Shown here piece after piece: positions 36,720-45,819 of a stretch of DNA of 64,000 nucleotides. The translations under genes were made by a program, and so were the position numbers. The DNA is from Paraburkholderia phenazinium (lineage in GTDB: Bacteria; Pseudomonadota; Gammaproteobacteria; Burkholderiales; Burkholderiaceae). Each line of letters starts with the position of its first letter. Position 1 is the first letter of the stretch. Location of the stretch: positions 3,348,001 through 3,412,000 of the forward strand of contig NZ_FSRU01000001.1 of NCBI RefSeq assembly GCF_900142845.1. Direction: 5' to 3'. The notes beneath the pieces were generated by a model. That model had not been told where the DNA came from, ran no database searches, and saw only the letters and a list, made by a program, of their open reading frames with translations.

Positions 36720-37795
36720 CAGTTTGTCCCCGCCTCTTTAACTGATGTGTCACTTGCTGCGACATCGACCGTCGGCTCGACCGAAAGGCCCACGCGCAAC
36801 CGGGCTACGCCCGGCTGACCCGGATCGAGGATGATCTTCACCGGCATGCGTTGCACGATTTTGGTGAAGTTGCCCGTTGCGTTGTCTGGCGCGACCGGCG
36901 CGAACGCGATACCCGTCGCCGGCGCAACGCTGTCGACATGGCCGGTCAAGACAAGACCCGGAAAGCTGTCCACTGTGATGCGAGCCGGCTGATGCGGGTG
37001 CATATGGTCAAGCTGGTTTTCCTGAAAGTTGGCGACGACATAAGCCTGTGACAGCGGTACCACGGCCAGCAACGGCGTGCCCGCAGCAACGATTGCGCCA
37101 ACTCGGATCGAGCGCTGGCCGACCATACCGTCTATCGGTGCGCGGATTTCCGTATAGGAAAGGTTAAGCTTCGCCTGATCGAGCGCGGCCTGGGCGCGCG
37201 CCAACTCGCCGAGCGCTCTGGTGCGCCCCGCACGCAGAATATCAAGATCCTGCTGGGCAGCTTGCAGCGCAGCACTGTCGCGATCGTGGTCAGCCTGTTG
37301 CTGATCGAGCGTGGTCACGGCGTGCTGCTGCTCCTCCATCGTGCCGGCGCCGCCAGCGGAAAGATTGCGATAGCGCGTGGCGTTGGCGCGCGCGAAGTCA
37401 ATGGCGGCTTCGTCGGAGTGCAAGGTCGCTTGCGCCTGTGCGACGACTGCGGGATGCTGCGCAATCTTCGCGTCAAAATCACCCACGGTGGCCGCGGCTA
37501 CATTCAGGTCACCCTGCGCACTGGCAAGGGCGGCGCGGTAGTCGCGGTCATCGATACGCGCCAGAAGCTGGCCCGCTTTCACCACCTGGTTGTCGTCGAC
37601 CAGAACCTCGGCAATCTGGCCAGCAACACGCGGTGCAACAAGCGTGTAATCGGCGGTGACATAGGCGTCGTTTGTCGACTCAGCGACGGGTTGTTGGGAG
37701 AGCAGCTTTGTGCCGCCCCAGCCGCAGCCGGCTAATAGGAGGGCCAAGGCCCCAAGCAGGACGGGCTTTCTGGATGGTCGGGTAGATTGTGACAT
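36719..37795 (-). CDS. HlyD-family membrane fusion protein (EmrA-like)
   Basis: A 358-residue periplasmic adaptor with one N-terminal membrane anchor (LLGALALLLAGCGWGG), the lipoyl/beta-barrel signature YVTADYTLVAPRVAGQIAEV and a long coiled-coil hairpin rich in Ala/Gln (about residues 90-190). It links the inner-membrane MFS pump to the outer-membrane channel. Its stop overlaps the start of the outer-membrane-factor gene by one base. Confidence 0.93.
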   Translation of the reverse strand: MSQSTRPSRKPVLLGALALLLAGCGWGGTKLLSQQPVAESTNDAYVTADYTLVAPRVAGQIAEVLVDDNQVVKAGQLLARIDDRDYRAALASAQGDLNVAAATVGDFDAKIAQHPAVVAQAQATLHSDEAAIDFARANATRYRNLSAGGAGTMEEQQHAVTTLDQQQADHDRDSAALQAAQQDLDILRAGRTRALGELARAQAALDQAKLNLSYTEIRAPIDGMVGQRSIRVGAIVAAGTPLLAVVPLSQAYVVANFQENQLDHMHPHQPARITVDSFPGLVLTGHVDSVAPATGIAFAPVAPDNATGNFTKIVQRMPVKIILDPGQPGVARLRVGLSVEPTVDVAASDTSVKEAGTN

Positions 37796-37806
37796 TTTCG
37801 ATGTGT

Positions 37807-39429
37807 TCAGCGAGAAGTTGTCTGGGTGGGCGCGCGGGGCGGACGGACACGCACAGGCACGATGGGAATGAGCAGCACAAGGGCGGCGGCAAAGACCGCC
37901 ATGACGAGATAGAGGTCCGCCGACATTAGTACGATCGCCTGCTCATGGATCCTGCTGGCCAGTTGCGTAAACGTCCCCGCGTGATCGGCGGCCTGTCCGG
38001 CGATCAAAGGTGCGCCGCCCAACTGGTCGACGAGCATCGTGGAATGGTAGTGTTCACGCGCGGTGCCAAGCCCTTCCACCAGCCCGATGCCGATCGCCCC
38101 GGCAAAGCCCTTCACCATGTTGAACATGGCCGACGCAAACGGGCCCTCGGTTGGCGGCAGTCCGGTAGTCGTTTGCAGTAGCAGCGGAATCACGGCCATC
38201 GGTTCGCCGACCGTTAGAAGCGCCTGGAGCAGGTAGAAGTTCTCGCGCACCCAGTCCGACGTCATGAAGGTGCCGAGGGCACAAGAGAGCGCGATCAGGG
38301 TCAGTCCAATCCCCAGCACCCAGCGGCAATCAACACGTTCGATGTTGAGGATCGCCGCCGTGAGCGGTAGCGCGACAAGCTGCGGCAGGGCGACGACCAG
38401 CGCCAGTGGTGCAATCTGCAGCGGCCGATACCCACGCACCTCGGTGAGATAGTCGGCTGGAATGACAGACACCGCCAACAGGATCACCAATACGCCAGCA
38501 AGCGTAATCAGCGAATGGGTGAAATTGCGTCGAGCCAACAACCGCAACTGGAAAAAAGGCAGCGGGTGCGACCACTCGTTCAACAGGAACATACAGAACA
38601 GCAGCCCCCCTCCAACGAGCAACAGGCAGATCAGCGGCGAATTGAACCAATCCAGCCGGTCGCCCTGGTTAAGCCCGATCACCATCATCGAGATGGCAGG
38701 AAAACCGGTGAGCAAGCCGACCCAGTTGAATGTGCGAAAGCGTTCCAGCCTCAGCGGATCCTGCGGCAGACCATAGGCGATCGCCGCGCTGCTCATGAGG
38801 CCCAGCGGCACTACCTGCCAGAACACCATGTGCCAGCCGACGTATTCGGTCCACAAGGCGGCTAACGGCGTACCCAGGTTGGGTCCGAACGTCGCGGTGA
38901 GCGCATAGCTGGCAAGCCCATAAAGTCTGACGTTGGGCGGCAGGTACCGAAGCGCCGCCGTCATCAGCATGGGCGGCAGGCATCCACCGGCAAGCCCCTG
39001 CAGCGCCCTCAGGACCGCGAGCGTTCCAACATTGGTGGCGAACGGGCAAAGGAAGCCCAACAATGCGAAAGCGAGGACCGCGCCGATGGTGAAACGTCGC
39101 AGCGAGAAGGTCACTGAGCACCAGGGCGCGAAGGCCATGGCGGTGACGTTGGTGGCCTCAAAGAGCGCGGTCAGCCAGGTTCCCTCGTCGTGGCCAATCG
39201 ACAGCGCGCCACGCACGTCGATCATTGCCACGTCGGTGACGTGTTCGTTCAACCCCGCGGTAAACGAAGCGAGCAGTACGCCCACCAGTCCGATCGCAAG
39301 CCGTAGTCCGAAAGCGGGTGGCGTGGGCGCAGCGGGGGCCGGTGGCGCAGCGGGTAGCGCAGGCGCGGCAGCAGCCACCGGCATCTGCGGGCTTGGCACG
39401 GGGGGCGCCAGAAGTTCGACAGTTGTCAT
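37807..39429 (-). CDS. DHA2-family MFS multidrug transporter (EmrB-like)
   Basis: A 540-residue 14-TM transporter with a Pro/Ala-rich N terminus. After it come the DHA2 landmarks DVRGALSIGHDEGTW, LRALQGLAGGCLPPM and FGPNLGTPLAALWTEYVGW. It exports toxic organic compounds by proton antiport. The start at 39429 is chosen because the open frame upstream is low-complexity and lacks homology. It is the first gene of the operon with HlyD and the outer membrane factor. An AraC gene lies upstream in the same direction. Confidence 0.92.
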   Translation of the reverse strand: MTTVELLAPPVPSPQMPVAAAAPALPAAPPAPAAPTPPAFGLRLAIGLVGVLLASFTAGLNEHVTDVAMIDVRGALSIGHDEGTWLTALFEATNVTAMAFAPWCSVTFSLRRFTIGAVLAFALLGFLCPFATNVGTLAVLRALQGLAGGCLPPMLMTAALRYLPPNVRLYGLASYALTATFGPNLGTPLAALWTEYVGWHMVFWQVVPLGLMSSAAIAYGLPQDPLRLERFRTFNWVGLLTGFPAISMMVIGLNQGDRLDWFNSPLICLLLVGGGLLFCMFLLNEWSHPLPFFQLRLLARRNFTHSLITLAGVLVILLAVSVIPADYLTEVRGYRPLQIAPLALVVALPQLVALPLTAAILNIERVDCRWVLGIGLTLIALSCALGTFMTSDWVRENFYLLQALLTVGEPMAVIPLLLQTTTGLPPTEGPFASAMFNMVKGFAGAIGIGLVEGLGTAREHYHSTMLVDQLGGAPLIAGQAADHAGTFTQLASRIHEQAIVLMSADLYLVMAVFAAALVLLIPIVPVRVRPPRAPTQTTSR

Positions 39430-39906
39430 ACTGATGAATCCGCAAACGCACACGCAAGCGTGAAAGGCACGCTTAGGCGAGCAGTTGTAGGGCAGATCGC
39501 TGTCATAGCTGCAGCGGCGCTGCAGACCCATCGGGACCGCGACCTACGCGTGGTGAGAAAATATGTACAGAAACTCGGCATGGTTTACACCCGGTGTGTT
39601 TGGAACAGTTTGTGTACTCTAGCAATTCCTGATTTGACCGTACCGTCAAGGGATGCCAACCATCGTCGCGATACGGACAACTGCTCTGAAAGAGATTTTC
39701 CCGCTTCAGCCGGGTACTTCACCAGCAACAACCCGCATCGGCCTGCGATGAGGTGGCCAGCCTGTTAATGCGCTGCCGTCGGAACATAAACGCCCTAAGA
39801 CATCGGCGTGCCTGCCTGCATGCACCCCTTCGAGGTATCGGGAACAGAAGCAAAAATTCAATGTCGCTTCGTCTTGCCGGCCACCTTTCGGCCAACCTCA
39901 ATTCAT
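39430..39906. promoter_or_regulatory. Control region of the efflux operon
   Basis: This 477-base gap separates the AraC gene from emrB. It contains the palindrome ACACCCGGTGT at 39587-39597, a candidate regulator site, and must hold the efflux promoter. No coding region is supported. Confidence 0.4.
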
Positions 39907-40683
39907 TCATTTCCGCCCGCTCAAATAAGCGGTTGGTGCGATCCCGAGCGTGCGCCGGAACATCGCGGTGAAGGCGCTCGGACTGTCATAGCCATGCTCC
40001 ATCGCGACCTGCAACACCGAGGCGCCCGCAGCGAGACATGGCAGGCTTAGCAACAGCCGCATGCGGCGCAGCCACTGCCCGAAGCTCATCCCAAGTTCGC
40101 GATGGAACATTCGGGCGAGGGTTCGCTCGCTGACGTTGATTCCGGCGGCCAGATCTGCGAGTATCACGGGTCCGGAAGGGCTTGCGATCAGTTGCTCGCA
40201 CAAGCACATGAGTCGCGGGTCTCGAGGCATGGGCACGTGCAATTGCAGCCGCGGCGCTGCTTCGAGCTCATCGAGAATCAGCTCCATGACCCGGTGATCC
40301 CTACCCCCAAGCTCGTAGTCCAGCGGTACGCGCGTCGCGGCGACGATTGCCTCGCGTAGGAACGGGGACACTTCGATGACCTCGCACGCATCTGGAAGAC
40401 CGGGACGGGCATCAGGGGCGACAAAAACCGTGCGCATGCTGACGTCGCCAAAAAAGCGCACGGCATGGTCCGATCCAGTCGGCATCCACACGGCACGTCC
40501 CGCGGGTACGACCCAACTCCCGTGCTCGCTTATGACCGTCATGACACCACTCAGCGCATGAATCAGTTGCGCACGTAGGTGGCGGTGCGGCGGAAAATAA
40601 TAGCCGTGCAGATAGTCGCTTGCCAGGGCCGCAATTTCTCGGGGAGATTGTTGGCAATCCTCAATGGTTCGAAAGATTTCCAT
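39907..40683 (-). CDS. AraC family transcriptional regulator
   Basis: A 258-residue regulator with an N-terminal cupin (FPPHRHLRAQLIHALSG, metal-like His pair) and a C-terminal double HTH (NVSERTLARMFHRELGMSF and AMEHGYDSPSAFTAMFRRTLG). It belongs to the group that controls neighbouring efflux genes in response to organic acids or drugs. ATG at 40683 is preferred, because DNA beyond about 40735 is a remnant of a DUF1636 gene and cannot be native coding sequence for this protein. Confidence 0.9.
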   Translation of the reverse strand: MEIFRTIEDCQQSPREIAALASDYLHGYYFPPHRHLRAQLIHALSGVMTVISEHGSWVVPAGRAVWMPTGSDHAVRFFGDVSMRTVFVAPDARPGLPDACEVIEVSPFLREAIVAATRVPLDYELGGRDHRVMELILDELEAAPRLQLHVPMPRDPRLMCLCEQLIASPSGPVILADLAAGINVSERTLARMFHRELGMSFGQWLRRMRLLLSLPCLAAGASVLQVAMEHGYDSPSAFTAMFRRTLGIAPTAYLSGRK

Positions 40684-40734
40684 AGTGCGAAAAGTGTAGC
40701 TGTTCCTAAGCAGGTCGCCGGAATCGAAAATTTC

Positions 40735-40850
40735 ACGCATCAACTGCAACGACGCGCGGCGTCCGGCAACTGCCGAGGCAGTGGACCGGTATCACGGTCG
40801 TCTCCTGCGTGGCCAGCTCTTCCTTTACGCTTTGATAGAGAGCATGTCCG
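40735..40850 (-). pseudogene. Remnant of a DUF1636 gene
   Basis: The stretch matches the middle of the DUF1636 genes at base level: it shares GCGTCCGGCAACTGCCGAGG and GCAGTGGACC with 30010-30050, the part encoding HCLGSCRTPC. Both ends are missing. Promoter element D lies just upstream of it, in the right orientation. Confidence 0.7.
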
Positions 40851-40864
40851 AATCATGTGAATGC

Positions 40865-40924
40865 ATTCTAGGTCTGGGGGCGATTTCAGGCTTATCGCAG
40901 CGTCCTATCGGTTATCAAACAGTC
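40865..40924 (-). promoter_or_regulatory. Recurrent promoter element, copy D (before the DUF1636 remnant)
   Basis: Minus strand: GATAAGC, 18 bases, CTAGAAT (-10 at 40865-40870). On the plus strand tandem blocks TTATCGCAGCGTCC and TTATCAAACAGTC lie at 40892-40924. It is most like copy C. Confidence 0.55.
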
Positions 40925-40995
40925 GAGCCCGTGAGCGGGCCTTATCCGGAATTCGTGGTTTTTTCGCACGCTCCCGTGACTCTGCCAGCACTCGC

Positions 40996-41035
40996 TTATC
41001 AGACAGTCCACTTTTTCAGGATCCACGCGTGCTAG
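40996..41035 (+). promoter_or_regulatory. Relic of the amidohydrolase control region
   Basis: TTATCAGACAGTCC (40996-41009) is followed by CACGCGTGCTAGCCTG. Compared with 23734-23818, the bases between two copies of GCGTG are missing, as expected from a deletion between short direct repeats. Confidence 0.55.
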
Positions 41036-41036
41036 C

Positions 41037-41085
41037 CTGTAAAAACTAAAGGCCGCCCAGCGACTGCGACTGGACGGCCACTTTG
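41037..41085 (-). terminator. Minus-strand terminator-like hairpin
   Basis: On the minus strand GGCCGTCCAG pairs with CTGGGCGGCC and is followed by TTTAGTTTTTA. It is the better-preserved relative of the hairpin at 23818-23864. Confidence 0.55.
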
Positions 41086-41296
41086 AACATCTCGGGTGAC
41101 ATGTTTGCTGGACGTCAGGAATTCGCCCGGCGGCTTTCCTACACGGAGATGGAGATCAAAGCCTCGAGGCGAAACGCGACAGCGTGTTTCTCGCGCCGGC
41201 CATTGGCGTAATTACGCAACCGCCTACGAGGCAGAACAGCGGGGCATCACCAGAGAGTTTGTTGAAAGAAGCGAGCGCTTCACCAGTTCACCTGTC
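41085..41296 (+). pseudogene. Fossil of the amidohydrolase gene
   Basis: Two blocks match the intact amidohydrolase genes: 41085-41155 corresponds to the segment around residues 189-212 (NISGDMFAGRQ), and 41165-41285 to residues 261-300 (SVFLAPAIGVI). The start codon region and about 150 bases in between are deleted, and one base is lost in the run GTAATTACG (GTAATTTACG in the intact gene). The leader and control region remain upstream. It is not functional. Confidence 0.85.
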
Positions 41297-41299
41297 GGC

Positions 41300-42319
41300 T
41301 CAAACCCCGGGGCCGGTTACTACGAGCTTACCGAACGAGCCTCGCTCCAAGTGGTCCAGCGCGGCTGGGAGCTGGTCGAACCGATACGTTTTCTCGATCA
41401 CAGGTTTCAGTTCTTGCCAGTCAACCGCGCGCACCAGGTCTTCTAGTGCACGGCGCGGCCCGACTCCAATGCCCTGCACCGTGGCGCGCGCCTGCAGCAG
41501 CGGGAAAACGGAGGTCCGCAGCTCGTCTCCCTGCAGAATGCCGATAACCGATATACGGCCAGCTTGTGTCAATGACAGCATCGACTGGCCGAAGTTATCT
41601 CCACCGGCCAACTCCACAACGTGGTCTGCCCCGCGTCCTCCAGTGATCTCACGCACCGTCGCGGCCCAGTTCGGCGTCCGCTTGCGATTGATGCCATAGG
41701 CGGCGCCCAGATGCCTGACGCGTTCCAACTTGTCGTCGTCGCCGGAAATCACGATGACGCGTGCCCCCTGTGCTGCCGCAATCTGCACTGCGAACAGGGC
41801 GACGCCACCGGTTCCGATCACAACCACGGTGTCGCCTGGACGAGTCGATGCACTCTCGGTCAGCGAAAACCAGGCGGTCAGGCCGGCGCAGGTTAATGTG
41901 CTAGCCTGAGCCGGGTCCAGCGAACGCGGAGCAAGCACAAGCGAGTCCTCGTTGAGCACGACATACTCGGACAACATGCCTGGCCCTGGCGCGCCGAACA
42001 TCACGCTGGTTTGTGGCTGGACGCCATCGACCCAGCCGGAGAAGAAAGTGTTGATCACCGCGTCGCCCACCGCGAAGCTGGTGACGCCCGGTCCCACCAC
42101 GACAACCTCACCGCTCATGTCGGAAGCTGGCACGAAGGGCAACGGCAATGGCATGCCCATCCCATCGTGGGTGATCCGCAGATCACGGTAGTTCAATGCG
42201 ATTGCCTGTACCTTCACCAGCACCTGACTAGGGCCGGGCACCGGTACAGCGACTTCGGCCAGTTGCAGATTTGTGCGACCATAAGCAGGCAATTGCCAAC
42301 GTTGCATCGAGAGCGGCAT
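41300..42319 (-). CDS. NAD(P)-dependent alcohol dehydrogenase (MDR superfamily, zinc-less type)
   Basis: A 339-residue medium-chain dehydrogenase/reductase with the N-terminal GroES-like fold (KVQAIALNYRDLRI) and the Rossmann motif VVIGTGGVALFAVQIA at about residues 164-179. The cysteine and histidine ligands of catalytic zinc are not evident, placing it nearer to the quinone-oxidoreductase-like group. GGAAG lies before the ATG at 42319. Its 3' end touches the amidohydrolase fossil. It is divergent from a LysR gene. Confidence 0.88.
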   Translation of the reverse strand: MPLSMQRWQLPAYGRTNLQLAEVAVPVPGPSQVLVKVQAIALNYRDLRITHDGMGMPLPLPFVPASDMSGEVVVVGPGVTSFAVGDAVINTFFSGWVDGVQPQTSVMFGAPGPGMLSEYVVLNEDSLVLAPRSLDPAQASTLTCAGLTAWFSLTESASTRPGDTVVVIGTGGVALFAVQIAAAQGARVIVISGDDDKLERVRHLGAAYGINRKRTPNWAATVREITGGRGADHVVELAGGDNFGQSMLSLTQAGRISVIGILQGDELRTSVFPLLQARATVQGIGVGPRRALEDLVRAVDWQELKPVIEKTYRFDQLPAALDHLERGSFGKLVVTGPGV

Positions 42320-42363
42320 GGTGTTCTTCCGTATTAACATGATGACAGCCGCAGAATAACGAT

Positions 42364-42378
42364 TCTGTGGACTACAGA
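42364..42378. promoter_or_regulatory. Dyad TCTGT-N5-ACAGA, probable LysR box
   Basis: A perfect 15-base inverted repeat in the 105-base divergent region between the dehydrogenase and LysR genes. Confidence 0.45.
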
Positions 42379-42424
42379 GTGCATCATATTGATCGGCAGT
42401 ATGCAGATAAAATGGAACCAATAA

Positions 42425-43375
42425 GTGGAACCTGTTTCACATGATCGGCTAGCCGGAATTAGCGCCTTCGTGGCTGCAGTAGAAGCGGGAAGCTTCGCGC
42501 AGGCAGCGGCACGATTAAGGCTGACCCGCTCTGCAGTAGGCAAATCAATCGCCCGACTTGAGGCACGGCTGGGGTCCCGACTCTTCGTGCGAACAACGCG
42601 CAGCCAGAGCCTGACTGACGACGGCCAGGTCTTCTACGAGCGTTGTGCCCGTGCGCTGGAGGAGCTGAACGCCGCGCAGCACATCCTCGAAGCAGGGCGC
42701 GACGAGCCGGTAGGTCGGATACGGGTAAGCGCGCCGGTAGTTTTCGGTCGTTTGCACGTGACGCCCGTTTTGCTAAGTCTGGCAAAGCGCTATCCGCGAC
42801 TCCAGCTTGAAGGGATCTTCACTGATCGCCTGGTCGACTTCGTCGACGACGGCATCGATCTCGCAATACGCAGCGGTCTCCTCGCCGACAGCGATGCGAT
42901 TGTGGCGCGCCGGCTCGGCGAGCAGCGCATGATACTTTGTGCGTCACCGGCCTATCTCGAGAGCAACGGAACGCCACGTGACCTTGCCGATCTCACCGCG
43001 CACCGAGGCATCAACTATATGCGTGGGGGTCGGATATTCCCATGGCCACTGACGGACGCCACTGGACGTAAGGTGGAAACGGAAATTGCACACAGGATTG
43101 GATTTGATGACATCGGGGCGATAGCTGCCGCTGCTGTCGATGGCGCTGGGCTTGCACACGTCCCGTATTGGCTGGTGAACGAACATTTGCAGTCGGGTGC
43201 GCTCGTCGGCGTCCTCGGTGAAGCCTCGTCGGTAATGGTCCCGTTGCACGCTATCTGGCCCCGGACGCGCTACCTGCCGTACAAGTTGCGTGTAGTGATA
43301 GACACACTGCTGGACGCCATTCCACCGTCCCTGCAGCCGGCAAACAAGCTTGCCGATCCGGCATACTCGCCTTGA
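42425..43375 (+). CDS. LysR family transcriptional regulator
   Basis: A 316-residue LysR protein (HTH around SFAQAAARLRLTRSAVGKSI, residues 20-39; effector domain from VGRIRVSAPVVFGRL). It is divergent from the alcohol dehydrogenase gene, its probable target. Confidence 0.9.
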   Translation: MEPVSHDRLAGISAFVAAVEAGSFAQAAARLRLTRSAVGKSIARLEARLGSRLFVRTTRSQSLTDDGQVFYERCARALEELNAAQHILEAGRDEPVGRIRVSAPVVFGRLHVTPVLLSLAKRYPRLQLEGIFTDRLVDFVDDGIDLAIRSGLLADSDAIVARRLGEQRMILCASPAYLESNGTPRDLADLTAHRGINYMRGGRIFPWPLTDATGRKVETEIAHRIGFDDIGAIAAAAVDGAGLAHVPYWLVNEHLQSGALVGVLGEASSVMVPLHAIWPRTRYLPYKLRVVIDTLLDAIPPSLQPANKLADPAYSP

Positions 43376-44134
43376 TCTGCACGCACAAGCTCAGGCATTC
43401 CTGGTACTACTGTACGTGCGGCCGCCTGACTTCACGAGCGCGAAGACCGGCAAGCGGAATGCGATGATCTCGCCAATCTCGCATCACGACGTCCCAGCTC
43501 ACTGCCTTGGCACCGGGTGGCGCGAATGCCTTTTAAAAACGCTGGTTTGCCAATCCGACGTTCACCTCGTCGAGCGAGCGGGACATGTCGTGCAACACTG
43601 AGACTATGAGCAACACGGGGCTGTCTTATGTTGCGGTTACTGATCCAGTCTGAGTCGGAGCAACCGTCGAGGCGCTCGCAACCCCAGCCCAGCAAAGCGA
43701 TGTCTTCAAAGAAAGCGGCACAAGAATCGATAAAGCGAACTACCGCACGGAATCTATTTCTCACGTTCAAAGGATTGTCCGTTGAGTGATCGAGTTGAAA
43801 CGTCGGTCACAACTAAAGTTCGTGGCACCTGCCGGGAACGGTCACGGTCGTGGAAGCGTTGCATCCAGTGCGGATACGGCAGGCCCGGCCGCGGTACACG
43901 ATCGAGCCGTTTCAAGCTGGTCTCCGCCGTACGCACGATGTGTAAGCGACCGAGTCCTAGCTGACTGGGACCAGCGCCAGTGCGCAGCCGAACTTTGGTC
44001 GCGACGAGCATGCGCCGAATGTGCAGTAGTTCATAGTCCAGACCCCTACCTAACCTCAACATGGATTGCGACGGCGGCGGGATTGATGCCCCGCCGTCTG
44101 GTGGCGGAACGACTGACAATATCCCGAATGCGGA
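43376..44134. other. Gap without a supported gene
   Basis: About 760 bases between LysR and panB. Frames up to about 130 codons exist on both strands near 43780-44170, but they have no recognisable motif or ribosome site. The region may be decayed DNA. Confidence 0.4.
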
Positions 44135-44962
44135 CTAAAAGCAGTGTTCGGGCGCAGGGAATTCTCTCGACTTGACAGCCTTGATATAGGCGCCGATAGC
44201 AGCTTCGATACTCGGCATTCCATCCATAAAGTTACGCACGAAGCGAGCGGTCTTGCCGGGAAATATTCCCAACATGTCGTGCATTACAAGGACCTGACCG
44301 GAACAGTCTGGACCAGCGCCGATTCCGATGGTCGGTATTTGAAGCAGGTCAGTCAGTTCTTTGCCCACCGTCGCCGGAATCGCTTCAATGAGCATCAACG
44401 ATGCGCCCGCCTCCTGGAGTGCTACTGCATCCGCTTTCAATCGTTCGACGTCCTCAGCTTTCTTTGCCTGAACCTTGAACCCACCAAGACGGTGAACCGA
44501 TTGCGGTGTCAACCCAAGGTGGGCACACACGGGTATGCTGCGTTCCGTTAAAAATTTCACGGTTTCGACCAACCAGGCACCACCTTCGAGTTTGATCATT
44601 TGTGCGCCCGCCTGCATCAATCTCACAGCGCCTTCAAACGCAGACTCGGGCGTCCCGTAGGTGCCGAACGGCATATCAGCGGCTACCAGCGCAGATCGAT
44701 TTCCGCGGGACACACACGCCGTGTGATACGCAACATCTTCGAGGGTAACTGGCAAGGTTGTGGTTTGGCCTTGCAACACGTTGCCCAAGGAGTCGCCAAT
44801 CAGCAGCATATCGATTCCACAGCGGTCCATCATCGAAGCAAAGCTTGCGTCATAGCAGGTCAGCATCGCAATCTTCTCACCGGCTAATTTCATGTCCATC
44901 AGCGCTGGTGCTGTGGTCGCCTTGCGCACGGCGCTTTTGCTCTCTTGAAGATAGCCGGTCAT
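44135..44962 (-). CDS. panB: 3-methyl-2-oxobutanoate hydroxymethyltransferase
   Basis: A 275-residue PanB with the complete signature: [70 protein letters not shown] and HDMLG. It transfers a hydroxymethyl group from methylene-tetrahydrofolate to 2-oxoisovalerate, the first step of pantothenate synthesis. No panC is adjacent; the neighbour upstream is an SDR gene. It is therefore likely an additional, horizontally acquired or recruited copy, possibly acting as a 2-oxoacid aldolase in catabolism (inference). Confidence 0.93.
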   Translation of the reverse strand: MTGYLQESKSAVRKATTAPALMDMKLAGEKIAMLTCYDASFASMMDRCGIDMLLIGDSLGNVLQGQTTTLPVTLEDVAYHTACVSRGNRSALVAADMPFGTYGTPESAFEGAVRLMQAGAQMIKLEGGAWLVETVKFLTERSIPVCAHLGLTPQSVHRLGGFKVQAKKAEDVERLKADAVALQEAGASLMLIEAIPATVGKELTDLLQIPTIGIGAGPDCSGQVLVMHDMLGIFPGKTARFVRNFMDGMPSIEAAIGAYIKAVKSREFPAPEHCF

Positions 44963-45075
44963 TTAAAATGTTGTCGTTAAAGAAAATTTTTCAACGCCGG
45001 AATGGGACTGCCGGGTGCGACGCTGATGAGGGCCTTCGTCGACGAGAACGCCCGATCGAGGTACGTGGTCGTCCG

Positions 45076-45819
45076 TTAGACCAGCACGTGGCCACCATCG
45101 ACAATAATGACCTGGCCCGTGCTAAAACCCTGTTGTATCAGGTAAAGATACGTTCGAGCAACGTCGCTTGCCTCTCCAACCCTTCGCACAGGCATCTTTT
45201 CGGCGATGTGATCATAAAGACCATTGCGATCAGCTTCACTCATATTGTCCCACAAGGCCGTGCGCAAGACACCGGGCGCTACGGCGTTGACTCGCAGCGG
45301 CGCAAGCTCGACCGCCAGGGTGCGAGTCAGTGACTCGATCGCGCCAAGAATGCTCGACGGGATCGCCCAGGCAGGCAGCGGGCGCGACGACGCCACTCCG
45401 CTTGTGAGCGTGATAGAGCCACCCGCGCGAATCAGCGAAGCCCCGTATTTAACGGCCTTGAGCGCACCCCAATAGCGCACTTCGAAAGCCTGCTGCGCAG
45501 CCTTAATGCTGACATCGGCAAGGTTTTGCAGGAGCAGCGCTTCACCGGCCGTGTAGACAAGGTGGTCGAATGCGCCGACGCGCGTGAAAAACGCGCTCAC
45601 CTGTGCCTCGTCGGTAAAGTCGAGCGACTCTCCGCGAGCGCCTTGAGGCAGTCGGTCCACTGCAGCTGCGACGCGTTCACGGTTGCTTGATGCGATGATG
45701 ACCTCGGCTCCGGCTTGCGCCGCAGCTTCGGCCACAGCAAAGCCAATTCCCGAGGTGCCGCCCGCTACGACGACCCGGCTTTTCTGGAGGGTGACGTTGG
45801 ATAGTTGATTGTTTCCCAT
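45076..45819 (-). CDS. SDR family oxidoreductase
   Basis: A 247-residue SDR with GGTSGIGFAVAEAAAQ, YTAGEALL and TLTSGVASSRP. As in its homologue at 27059-27778, the expected YxxxK region reads PSSILGAIESLTRTL, without the catalytic Tyr-Lys pair. The start at 45819 gives the normal SDR N terminus. It lies upstream of panB on the same strand, 113 bases away. Confidence 0.87.
   Translation of the reverse strand: MGNNQLSNVTLQKSRVVVAGGTSGIGFAVAEAAAQAGAEVIIASSNRERVAAAVDRLPQGARGESLDFTDEAQVSAFFTRVGAFDHLVYTAGEALLLQNLADVSIKAAQQAFEVRYWGALKAVKYGASLIRAGGSITLTSGVASSRPLPAWAIPSSILGAIESLTRTLAVELAPLRVNAVAPGVLRTALWDNMSEADRNGLYDHIAEKMPVRRVGEASDVARTYLYLIQQGFSTGQVIIVDGGHVLV

Noticed and set aside
43754..44175. 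Overlapping frames of about 120-130 codons on both strands
   Set aside because: No motif, no ribosome site and no neighbouring partner; cannot be told from non-coding GC-rich DNA.
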